Made by a program: the position numbers and the translations under genes | Shown here: in pieces, positions 16,092 to 23,882 of the stretch | Numbering within the stretch: the stretch's first letter is position 1 | Layout of the letters: every line of letters begins with the position of its first letter | Source of the DNA: Chitinophagales bacterium | Lineage (GTDB): Bacteria > Bacteroidota > Bacteroidia > Chitinophagales > Chitinophagaceae | Direction of reading: 5' to 3' | Assembly (NCBI GenBank): GCA_017303855.1 | Contig: JAFLBL010000005.1 | Span: 248,001-312,000 of the forward strand | DNA: 64,000 bases | Notes under the pieces: generated by a model | Seen by the model: only the letters and a program-made list of their open reading frames with translations | The model's database searches: none | What the model was told of the DNA's origin: nothing

Positions 16092-18097
16092 ACATGATTC
16101 AATGCGTCCACCCAGGCACCATTTTCTTTCAACAGGTTAATTAATTCATCTACGGCCACCTCACTGTTTACATTTCTTTTCACTACTTCTTTCCCTTTAT
16201 ACAAGGTAATTTTTCCGGGACCGCTGCCCACATAACCGAAATCGGCATCGGCCATTTCGCCGGGGCCGTTTACAATACAACCCATAATAGCAATCTTCAG
16301 GCCCTTCAGATGATGAGTAACCGCCCTGATTTTTCCGGTGGTTTCCTGCAGATCAAACAGCGTACGGCCGCAACTGGGGCAACTGATATATTCTGTTTTC
16401 GATATCCGTGTACGGGTGGCCTGCAGGATGCTGAAAGCGGTATTATTGGTAAACTGATAGATGTTCTGTACGGCCAGGTACGTCCGTCCTTTTACCTGTA
16501 TATTGTCCATCTGTGCCTGCCGGTTATAGCCCAGGCATATCCCGTCTCCCATGCCGTCCAATAACAGGGCCCCGGTTTCTGTTGCAAAATGGATCAGGTG
16601 CTCATCCGGTGTCTGTCCGCCACTGTCTGTAAGCAGCAGCACCGGATTCTTAATGTCACGTAGCTGCAATTCCATCATCATCCGGCGTACCGATTGCAGG
16701 GCATTGCGGTTGGTACTGCTGAGACAAATCACCACAGACGGATCGTTGGCAAGGGTATCCAGTCCGGTATAATCGTTTACTGATGTTTCATCGCTGTAGC
16801 AATCCAGCATTACAAAATTCAGCAGGCTGCTTTTTTCCGGTGCCGGTGCAAAACCGGCCGCATCAAATAATGGAAAATATTTTTCAGGATCCGCTGCCTG
16901 TGACCATGTAGCCGGATATACGATTACTTTCAGGGTACCCGGCAGTCCGAAATCAAGTAACTGGTGCCCGGTAAAAATAAAATCGGCTGCGGCTTCCGCG
17001 ATGGTCCATTTATCCGTGCCGGCATCATAGGTATACCCGACACTTTGCAGCTCCCTTGCCGTGATTTTTTCCATCTTGCTCAGGTCAGCCACCACTACAG
17101 GCACCTGTTTGCCCCCGATCGTATCCACGGCATACGTTTCTCTCCGTTTATACTCAAAAGGGGAATAGATCAGCTTCTCAATTGCAGGCACCTGTAAACC
17201 GGCAGTACGGGTAATGCCGTTATATCGTTTGACCAGGTCATTACATACCGGTATTTCAAATTCCGGATCTTCGGTTAATGATACCCGTATGGTGTCGCCG
17301 ATTCCGTCTTCCAGCAAAGTGCCGATACCTATGGCGCTTTTAATGCGTCCGTCTTCGCCATCACCGGCTTCCGTAACACCCAGGTGAAGCGGATAACATT
17401 CGCCAAACTCTTCAAACATATTGCGGATGAGTAAGCGGTAAGCCTGTACCATCACCTGCGGGTTACTGCTCTTCATACTCAGTATGATATTGTGATAGGA
17501 CTCACTACGGGCAATCCGCAGAAACTCCATCGCACTTTCCACCATACCATTGGCCGTGTCACCATAGCGGCTCATGATCCGGTCGCTTAATGAACCATGA
17601 TTCGTACCGATCCGCATGGCTGTACCATGTTCCCGGCAAATACGGACCAGTGGGGTAAAGCGTTCGCGGATACGCTCTATCTCTTCCGCATATTCCGCAT
17701 CGGTATATTCCAGTTGTTCAAATTTTTTCTTGTCCACATAGTTGCCGGGATTCACTCTCACTTTCTCCACGATGCGGGCCGCTACTTCCGCCGCATTGGG
17801 TGTAAAATGAATATCCGCCACCAGCGGGGTATCGTAGCCAAGCCGTCTTAATTCATTTTTTATATGGAGCAGATTTTCCGCTTCACGAATTGAAGGTGCC
17901 GTGATCCGAACCAGTTCCGCCCCGGCCTCGATACAGCGGATGGATTGCGCTACCGTAGCCTGCGTATCCATCGTATCGGTGGTGGTCATGGTCTGCACCC
18001 GTATGGGATGTCCGTTGCCCAGCAATAAATTGCCGATCCGGACTTCACGGGTTTTCAGCCGCTGATAATGTGTGAGGGATTCACTGTAAAATTGCAT
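16088..18097 (-). CDS. ispG: 4-hydroxy-3-methylbut-2-enyl diphosphate synthase (GcpE/IspG), long form
   Basis: A 669-residue iron-sulfur enzyme of the MEP isoprenoid pathway that converts MEcPP to HMBPP. The N-terminal TIM barrel (VQTMTTTDTMD, RVNPGNYVD) is followed by the large extra middle domain found in the Bacteroidota and plant enzymes, then the 4Fe-4S domain with Cys in CPSCGRTLFD (about 572 and 575) and GCIVNGPGEMADADFGY (about 607). Coupled to the downstream YhhN gene. A TAGTTTTG box lies four bases before its ATG. Confidence 0.96.
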   Translation of the reverse strand: MQFYSESLTHYQRLKTREVRIGNLLLGNGHPIRVQTMTTTDTMDTQATVAQSIRCIEAGAELVRITAPSIREAENLLHIKNELRRLGYDTPLVADIHFTPNAAEVAARIVEKVRVNPGNYVDKKKFEQLEYTDAEYAEEIERIRERFTPLVRICREHGTAMRIGTNHGSLSDRIMSRYGDTANGMVESAMEFLRIARSESYHNIILSMKSSNPQVMVQAYRLLIRNMFEEFGECYPLHLGVTEAGDGEDGRIKSAIGIGTLLEDGIGDTIRVSLTEDPEFEIPVCNDLVKRYNGITRTAGLQVPAIEKLIYSPFEYKRRETYAVDTIGGKQVPVVVADLSKMEKITARELQSVGYTYDAGTDKWTIAEAAADFIFTGHQLLDFGLPGTLKVIVYPATWSQAADPEKYFPLFDAAGFAPAPEKSSLLNFVMLDCYSDETSVNDYTGLDTLANDPSVVICLSSTNRNALQSVRRMMMELQLRDIKNPVLLLTDSGGQTPDEHLIHFATETGALLLDGMGDGICLGYNRQAQMDNIQVKGRTYLAVQNIYQFTNNTAFSILQATRTRISKTEYISCPSCGRTLFDLQETTGKIRAVTHHLKGLKIAIMGCIVNGPGEMADADFGYVGSGPGKITLYKGKEVVKRNVNSEVAVDELINLLKENGAWVDALNHV

Positions 18098-18101
18098 AGT
18101 G

Positions 18102-18109
18102 CAAAACTA
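18102..18109 (-). promoter_or_regulatory. -7 element TAGTTTTG for ispG
   Basis: Perfect TAnnTTTG match on the reverse strand that ends only four bases before the ispG ATG. If it is the promoter, the transcript would be leaderless or nearly so. Confidence 0.4.
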
Positions 18110-18130
18110 ACAAAGAAGAAGGAGCCTGGT

Positions 18131-18745
18131 TCACCAATCTTTTGCCTGGCCGCCCCCTGTTTTGGATTTTTCTTTCTGCAGCCGCTGATTGACTTCTTTT
18201 TCTTTCTGGCTGAGTAGTTTCAGGCGTTGTTCCGCCTCTTTCTGACTCATTTTTGGTTGTTGCTGCTTTTTTTGTGGCTTTTTCTGCTGGTCCTTTTTTT
18301 CTTCTTTTTTGGGTGGATTTTTTTTCTTCAGTTCCAGCAGGGCCTTCTGCAGGTTTTCCCTGGCGGCTGTATCCACGGGATTGAGGCGTAGTGCCGCTTT
18401 ATAAGCGGCTATACTTTCTTCCAGCTTTTTATCTTTTGTCAGCACCACTCCTTTATTGTACAGGGCCGCGGCTTTCCGCAACGGATCTTTACTGCTTTCA
18501 GCAATTTCCGTATATCCTTTCATTGCCTCCTCCTGTTTCCCCTGCTTATGTTGCGCATTGGCGCGATTGAACTTTGCTTTTTCACCGGAGGGCTGTTGCT
18601 GAATCAGTTTTTCATACACAGCTTCCGCTTTATCGTACTGCTGTTCACGGTATAAACGGTTCCCTTCCCCTAAAGAAGAAGCTGATGTCTGAGCCATCAA
18701 CGGCTGATAAGCCAGGCAGATGAATGTAAAAAACAGGATTCTCAT
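18131..18745 (-). CDS. batC: BatC-like tetratricopeptide-repeat protein
   Basis: A 204-residue exported protein with a signal peptide ending near LMAQTSA. Three TPR-like units follow (GNRLYREQQYDKAEAVYEKL, AKFNRANAQHKQGKQEEAM, AALYNKGVVLTKDKKLEES). A strongly basic and glutamine-rich tail begins near residue 140 (KKKNPPKKEEKKDQQKK). This matches BatC of the Bacteroides aerotolerance operon. The ATG overlaps the batB stop (ATGA). It is expected to work with BatB at the envelope; the molecular role of Bat proteins is not established. Confidence 0.8.
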   Translation of the reverse strand: MRILFFTFICLAYQPLMAQTSASSLGEGNRLYREQQYDKAEAVYEKLIQQQPSGEKAKFNRANAQHKQGKQEEAMKGYTEIAESSKDPLRKAAALYNKGVVLTKDKKLEESIAAYKAALRLNPVDTAARENLQKALLELKKKNPPKKEEKKDQQKKPQKKQQQPKMSQKEAEQRLKLLSQKEKEVNQRLQKEKSKTGGGQAKDW

Positions 18746-19746
18746 ACCGTTGCTTTTTTGGCTGTTTCCGGAATAATAAATTCGATCAGTAATAAAATAA
18801 ACATAAAGCCAGCCAACCAGGGATACCAGGTTGTAAAGTTCATCAGGCTTACATCCCCAAAAGCTTTGCGTTCAATCTGCGCCAACTGCGCCCGGATTGC
18901 CCGGATAGCTTCATCACTGCTTTCCAGATGGACATATACACCATTGGTCTTATTGGCGATTTCTTTCAGGCCGGCTTCATTTAGTTTTGAGATCACCGTA
19001 TTGCCGGCTTCGTCTTTTTTGTTTTCACCGGTAACCGGATCTGTAATCGGCGCTCCTTCAGCAGAGCCGATACCAACAGTATTAATCATTACCCCCTGAC
19101 TGGCCAGATCTTCCGCAGTGCTTTCCGCCTCCGTATCATGATCCTCTCCGTCAGAAATCAGCAATACGGATTTGAATCTTTTTTCAGCCGGATTAAATAC
19201 GGCAGCACTCATGCGTAATGCGTCACTGATCACCGTGCCCTGGCGGGGTACGGCATCAGGTGTAACCGAGGAAACAAAAAGCGATGCAGCCCCATGATCT
19301 GCCGTAAGGGGCATCTGCAGATACGCTTTCCCGGCAAAAAGCACGAGGGCCACACGGTCATCCGGCATTTCGTTCATAAGTTTGCTGATCAGTTGTTTGG
19401 CCCGTTCCAGCCGGTTGGGCGCCAGGTCGGCAGCCAGCATGCTTTTACTGACATCCAGCGCAATGGCCAGATCAATGCCTTTACGGGTTTTATTGTCCGA
19501 TTCGCCCGGAGTCCGGGGATTCATTACGGCGAGTATGCCGGCAGAAAATGCCAGCAACAATAGAAAAAAACGCAGGTAACCTTTAACCGGTGATTGGCGC
19601 TGCAGCAACTCACGAATCAATGCAGGGTCACCTGCACGACGCATAACCTTGCTTTTCCATTGCCCTACCTGAATAAACAGCAGGAGCAGGATACCCACGG
19701 CTGCAAAGAGCAGGACGGCTTCTTTATATTGGAATTGCCAATTCAA
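18742..19746 (-). CDS. batB: BatB-like von Willebrand factor A membrane protein
   Basis: A 334-residue protein with N-terminal membrane helices (about 8-26 and 58-75), a VWA domain with the metal-binding MIDAS start DVSKSM, TVISDA and SDGEDHD, and a C-terminal helix. It is of the Bat/BatB type. No ATG precedes the conserved N-terminus in frame: the chosen start is TTG at 19746, with a TGA a few codons upstream. moxR, DUF58, batA and batD, the usual neighbours, are not nearby. Confidence 0.82.
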   Translation of the reverse strand: MNWQFQYKEAVLLFAAVGILLLLFIQVGQWKSKVMRRAGDPALIRELLQRQSPVKGYLRFFLLLLAFSAGILAVMNPRTPGESDNKTRKGIDLAIALDVSKSMLAADLAPNRLERAKQLISKLMNEMPDDRVALVLFAGKAYLQMPLTADHGAASLFVSSVTPDAVPRQGTVISDALRMSAAVFNPAEKRFKSVLLISDGEDHDTEAESTAEDLASQGVMINTVGIGSAEGAPITDPVTGENKKDEAGNTVISKLNEAGLKEIANKTNGVYVHLESSDEAIRAIRAQLAQIERKAFGDVSLMNFTTWYPWLAGFMFILLLIEFIIPETAKKATV

Positions 19747-19804
19747 TACAGTAAGAAATCAAATTTCGTGCTACAAGCCGGCAGCTTGCCGTTTAACCAA
19801 AGAA

Positions 19805-20632
19805 TTACATTTTTCCTTCGAGAAAACCCAGGTGTTTCAGGATATCCTTCAGCATGATCAACCGTATTTTCGTCATCTCAATATCACGGTCCGGCGATTC
19901 GGTATTTAACACAAAGAAGTAAGGATGACCGTTCTCTTCGACCCAGCCAACCACCCATCCGAGAATATTTCCGTTTTCCCTGTAGCCCAACCCGGTTTTA
20001 TATCCGAGGCGGTAATTGGTATTGTTTTCAAACAGCATGGCTCTTTTCACCATTTCCTGGTAGGTTTTGAAAAAAGGCAACTGATCAAAGTATAAACGCT
20101 TTACCAGTCCGAGTTGCTGATCAGGTGTTACTTTCAACGTGTTATTCAGCCAGAAACTATCAATAGCCGAACGGATTACGACCTTACTGGTATCCGTCAT
20201 GGCCCCGTATTTTATACTATCCAGCCATAACTGCATGGTATCTTTCCCGATACGGCGGGCCACTTCCTGGTAATAGTTTACGGAAGAAACCCGAAATGCC
20301 TCATACATGGTAAGATCCTTGTTCCAGTTTTCATTCCATCTTTTCACACTATCCCATTTTATTATCATACTGTCGCTGCTGATCTTACCTGTCTGCAAAC
20401 CGATCAGCGAATTCACGATTTTAAAAGTAGACGCCGGCAGGTAGGCGCTGTCGCGGTAACGCCCGAGATTGTAAACGGTGAATTTGCCCGATGCGTTATC
20501 CATCAGGGCGAAACAGCCATCTACTTTATTGTCTGTAAAAAATTTGCCCAGGCTATCATCCTGTTTTACATTATTGGGAGAACAGCCATACACAACTAAT
20601 AAGAGGAGGCTGACGTAAATCGCGGTTTTCAT
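19805..20632 (-). CDS. Class D (OXA-type) beta-lactamase-like lipoprotein
   Basis: A 275-residue predicted lipoprotein (lipobox VYGC, Cys 17). It has the class D serine motif STFK (68-71, nucleophile Ser and the Lys normally carboxylated), SSV (116-118, family SxV), the conserved Trp of SFWL (about 161) and KTG (212-214), followed by GWVVGWVE. The YGN motif is YGA here (142-144), which may change activity. Upstream ATG 20653 would put seven residues before the signal peptide; 20632 is preferred. It could hydrolyse beta-lactams or be a BlaR/penicillin-binding relative without a sensor part. Confidence 0.85.
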   Translation of the reverse strand: MKTAIYVSLLLLVVYGCSPNNVKQDDSLGKFFTDNKVDGCFALMDNASGKFTVYNLGRYRDSAYLPASTFKIVNSLIGLQTGKISSDSMIIKWDSVKRWNENWNKDLTMYEAFRVSSVNYYQEVARRIGKDTMQLWLDSIKYGAMTDTSKVVIRSAIDSFWLNNTLKVTPDQQLGLVKRLYFDQLPFFKTYQEMVKRAMLFENNTNYRLGYKTGLGYRENGNILGWVVGWVEENGHPYFFVLNTESPDRDIEMTKIRLIMLKDILKHLGFLEGKM

Positions 20633-20696
20633 TACTATGCTAAATTTGGGCAAAGTTAACCGGTCCTTCTGAGGGTTTCATAACCTGTTTAAAATA

Positions 20697-21218
20697 TTAC
20701 CTGCGTTGCAGGATGGCGATCTGGTACCCGCCCACCCGGTAACTGTCCACGATACCGGATTCCGCATTTTCCGCACCGGAGCTGGAAACGGGTATTGATC
20801 CGATAGTCAGAAAATCCACCATCAGTTTATCCCCTTCCATCCAGTACTTATTTATAATGGTTGATTTCTTCACGGTAAATGCACCGCAGAGCTTGTCCCC
20901 GGTCCAGTACTGATCAAGCAGGATGCCGTTCTTTTCATCCACCACCCAATGGCCTTTTGCCTGATCCACTGGCCTGAGCAGGTAAGGCCGGTTATCTTCA
21001 GTGGGTGATCCATATATGAGCTGCCAGGTATACTGACCGGCCGTGTCTGCCGGTTGGATGCGAAGCTCCATATTGACTTTCTGCGGTACAGGGTTTCCTG
21101 TTTTATACCAGTTTAATTCCCCTTTCCAGTTACCCGTCCAGCTTTCCGGAAATGATTGTTGCTGGGCCATTATTCCCGTTCCATGTAATGTGAAAAAAAG
21201 GAGAAGTATCCGTATCAT
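20697..21218 (-). CDS. Uncharacterised exported protein (173 aa)
   Basis: It has a signal peptide (MIRILLLFFTLHGTGIMAQQ). The mature part is rich in Trp and beta strands (WTGNWKGELNWYKTG, YTWQLIYGS, GHWVVDEKNGILLDQYW), suggesting a small lipocalin-like or beta-sandwich domain, but no family is recognised with certainty. The start at 21218 is chosen because it begins the signal peptide; an ATG at 21275 adds a non-signal extension. It is 64 bases upstream of the beta-lactamase-like gene on the same strand. Confidence 0.7.
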   Translation of the reverse strand: MIRILLLFFTLHGTGIMAQQQSFPESWTGNWKGELNWYKTGNPVPQKVNMELRIQPADTAGQYTWQLIYGSPTEDNRPYLLRPVDQAKGHWVVDEKNGILLDQYWTGDKLCGAFTVKKSTIINKYWMEGDKLMVDFLTIGSIPVSSSGAENAESGIVDSYRVGGYQIAILQRR

Positions 21219-21290
21219 AAAAGGCTGTTTGCGTAAAAATAAAATAGTCCCGGGGTATCCGGGACTATTAAACAAAAAATTCAGTGTTAA

Positions 21291-21419
21291 TCAGAGGTAA
21301 ATACCGTTTTTCAGGCGATAATGTTTATTTCCCTGGCAATCTCTTTTCGTAGCCGCGCAGGAGCTTAACATAAACAATACTACAGCCGCTGTGGCCAGAC
21401 TAAGCAATAATTTTCTCAT
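21291..21419 (-). CDS. Tiny lipoprotein (42 aa)
   Basis: Reverse-strand ATG at 21419 to TGA at 21291. The protein starts MRKLLLSLATAAVVLFML and has a lipobox LSSC with Cys at 21, then a short tail ending HYRLKNGIYL with a second Cys (DCQGNK). Lipoproteins this small with a charged DCQG/YR...GIYL tail are, to my recollection, scattered in Bacteroidota and usually unannotated. Function unknown. The intact signal and lipobox make a chance frame unlikely. Confidence 0.6.
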   Translation of the reverse strand: MRKLLLSLATAAVVLFMLSSCAATKRDCQGNKHYRLKNGIYL

Positions 21420-21689
21420 GCTTTTTTACAAGTTGAGTACCATCCGGCATTAACCGGTTGTACGGGTCAAGAATTAAATTAATGGAAATTCCAGAGGAAC
21501 TTGGCGGGTAGAGTTTATATCAATATTCTAAGAACGAAAATAATCCGCGAAAATTGCATTTCATAATTTTCGCCGAAGATTTTCGCCTGTTTATCGAAAA
21601 AAGCACTGTCTTTTTTCAGATTCGTAAAATCACGATGGGTCGTAAAATTACCTATACCGGATCTGCCGGTAAATGCCTTTCAAACTTTA
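21420..21689. other. Intergenic region between kbl and the tiny lipoprotein gene
   Basis: No gene seen in these 270 bases. They hold a TACCGG/CCGGTA inverted repeat (21655-21671) close to the kbl stop that could end the kbl transcript, a CGTAAAAT direct repeat (21623-21630 and 21641-21648), and CGAAAATT/AATTTTCG arms around 21550-21575. The promoter of the lipoprotein gene must lie here, but no clear TAnnTTTG box was found. Confidence 0.4.
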
Positions 21690-22877
21690 TTACTTCAATA
21701 CACCCAGTTCCTTCCCGGTTTTTGTAAATGCCGCAATCGCTTTATCCAGATGAACCTGTTCATGCGCCGCACTCAGTTGTACCCGGATCCGGGCCTGTCC
21801 TTTTGCCACCACCGGGAAGAAGAAGCCTACCACATAAATCCCTTCTTCGAGTAAGCGCGCGGCCATGGTCTGTGCCAGTACCGCATCATATAACATAATG
21901 GGGACAATAGGATGATCACCGGGTTTGATATCAAAACCGGCAGCCGTCATTTGTGTGCGGAAATATTTTGTATTGTATTCCAGTTTATCCCGCAGCTCGG
22001 TGGTTTCGGTGAGCATATCCAGTACAGCAATTGAAGCCCCAACTATCGAAGGAGCCAGGGTATTGCTGAACAGGTAGGGCCTGGATTTCTGACGTAGCAT
22101 ATCAATCACGGCTTTACTGCCGGAAGTAAAACCACCCGAAGCGCCGCCAAGGGCTTTGCCAAGCGTACCGGTAATGATGTCGATTTTCCCCATCACCCCG
22201 CGGTATTCATGGGTGCCCCGGCCGGTTTTGCCAAGAAAGCCGGACGAGTGACATTCGTCCACCATAATACCTGCATCATACTTTTCTGCCAGTTTCACAA
22301 TCTCATCAAGGCGGGCAATGGTACCATCCATGCTGAATGATCCATCTGTTACGATGACCCGGCATCGGCAACCGGCGGCTTCCTTCAGTTTTGCCTCCAG
22401 GTCGGCCATATCATTGTGTTCATAGCGGAAACGCTGTGCCTTACAAAGCCGCACCCCGTCAATAATGGAGGCGTGGTTCAACGCATCGGATATAATCGCA
22501 TCCTGTTCATTAAAAAGCGGTTCAAACACACCCCCATTCGCATCAAAGGCCGCCGCATACAATATGGTATCTTCCGTACCCAGAAAGCGGGAGATTTTCT
22601 CTTCGAGTTCCTTATGGATATCCTGGGTACCGCAGATAAAGCGTACACTGCTCATTCCGTACCCGCGATGGTCAATAGCGGCATGGGCGGCCTCGATTAC
22701 CTTGGGGTGACTGGACAGACCCAGGTAATTATTTGCACAGAAATTCAGCACTTTTTTCCCGTTTACCAGAATTTCCGCACCCTGCGGGCTTTCAATAATC
22801 CGTTCAGTTTTATAGAGTCCGGCTGTTTTGATTTCTTCCAGTTCGGCCTGAATGCGTACTACCAGTTTCTCGTTCAT
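21690..22877 (-). CDS. kbl: Glycine C-acetyltransferase (2-amino-3-ketobutyrate CoA ligase)
   Basis: A 395-residue PLP enzyme of the alpha-oxoamine synthase family. It has [54 protein letters not shown] and the PLP lysine in [10 protein letters not shown]. These fit Kbl, which splits 2-amino-3-ketobutyrate to glycine and acetyl-CoA in threonine breakdown, better than BioF or SPT. The start is ATG 22877 ([10 protein letters not shown]); an upstream frame extension of 33 residues is not family-like. No tdh next to it. Confidence 0.93.
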   Translation of the reverse strand: MNEKLVVRIQAELEEIKTAGLYKTERIIESPQGAEILVNGKKVLNFCANNYLGLSSHPKVIEAAHAAIDHRGYGMSSVRFICGTQDIHKELEEKISRFLGTEDTILYAAAFDANGGVFEPLFNEQDAIISDALNHASIIDGVRLCKAQRFRYEHNDMADLEAKLKEAAGCRCRVIVTDGSFSMDGTIARLDEIVKLAEKYDAGIMVDECHSSGFLGKTGRGTHEYRGVMGKIDIITGTLGKALGGASGGFTSGSKAVIDMLRQKSRPYLFSNTLAPSIVGASIAVLDMLTETTELRDKLEYNTKYFRTQMTAAGFDIKPGDHPIVPIMLYDAVLAQTMAARLLEEGIYVVGFFFPVVAKGQARIRVQLSAAHEQVHLDKAIAAFTKTGKELGVLK

Positions 22878-23231
22878 ATGCAGATTTTGGGCAAATATAC
22901 AATGAACAAACATCCGTTTATTTTCATCATTACATTCCCTAAAAGTGCAAGAATCCACCCTTACCCTTATATCCATGCAAACAGGCTGACATTAAGTTGG
23001 AGGCAGCGGCTTTGTTAAGGCTGTTGCGATTACTTTTCCTCTACAAAGTCTTTACAAAATGCCTGTTTCTGCCAACACCTACCTCTACAACACCAGTTTC
23101 TGGTACTGAATATCAATAACCTGTCGAAAATCATACCACTGCACTAACGCTTGTTACCGGCATTACTGACTTACATCAATACAAGGGGCTGTGGTAGCGG
23201 TCTACTTTTAACTGATTAAAAAAATGATTGC
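22878..23231. other. Divergent intergenic region, kbl / phosphate operon
   Basis: 354 bases without a credible gene. The kbl promoter box is at its left end. The right end (CTACTTTTAACTG about 23200-23213) is a weak -7-like sequence for the DUF47-PiT operon. No clear operator palindrome was found. If the PiT C-terminal HTH is autoregulatory, its site should be sought here. Confidence 0.4.
22892..22899 (-). promoter_or_regulatory. -7 element TATATTTG for kbl
   Basis: Reverse-strand TATATTTG matches TAnnTTTG, 14 bases upstream of the kbl ATG. Supports the shorter kbl start. Confidence 0.5.
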
Positions 23232-23879
23232 ATGATTTTATTTCCTAAAGCCAGGAAGTCCATCGAACTCATTGACAGCTTTTTCAATTGCGTAGACCAG
23301 AGTGTGCTGCTTTTTAAAGAAGGAGTAAAAAATTATTTATATAAGAATGCGGAAAATTTCAATAATAATCTGCAAACACTGGCCAACCTGGAAGCGGAAT
23401 CGGATCAGATCCGGAGAAAAATAGAAAATACACTCTATACACAATCACTGATGCCGCAGCTCCGGGGGGATATTCTCCGCTTACTGGAAGAACTGGATAA
23501 CCTGATTGACCTGTCGAAAAAGAATCTTTTTCAGTTTGATGTTGAAATACCGCATGTACCGCCAGAACTGGTGCAGGACTTTGTGAAACTGACACAGATT
23601 TCAGTATCAGCGGCAGAATCGGTGATTCCTGCGGCCAAGTCCTACTTTAATGAGCCAGCCGCGGTAAATGAAAAAATTCACCGGGTTTACTTCTATGAAA
23701 AGGAAACCGATGTGTTTGCGGATGTATTGCGACGCAAAATTTTCAGGGAGATGCCCGGGTTGAAACTAAGTGAAAAATTCCATTTACGCTATTTCACACT
23801 GCATATTGAAAACATTTCCGACACCGCTGAGAAAGTAGCCGATCTGCTAACAATAATGGCGATAAAACGAATCGTATAA
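23232..23879 (+). CDS. DUF47/PhoU-like accessory protein of a PiT transporter
   Basis: A 215-residue helical cytosolic protein (FPKARKSIELIDSFFNCVDQ, LEAESDQIRRKIENTLYTQ, LRGDILRLLEELDNLID, VADLLTIMAIKRIV) of the DUF47/TIGR00153 family, which folds like PhoU and is usually encoded directly before a PiT phosphate transporter. Here the gap is 3 bases. Expected to control or gate PiT. First gene of a ten-gene operon ending at the terminator at 33297. Confidence 0.9.
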   Translation: MILFPKARKSIELIDSFFNCVDQSVLLFKEGVKNYLYKNAENFNNNLQTLANLEAESDQIRRKIENTLYTQSLMPQLRGDILRLLEELDNLIDLSKKNLFQFDVEIPHVPPELVQDFVKLTQISVSAAESVIPAAKSYFNEPAAVNEKIHRVYFYEKETDVFADVLRRKIFREMPGLKLSEKFHLRYFTLHIENISDTAEKVADLLTIMAIKRIV

Positions 23880-23882
23880 AAA

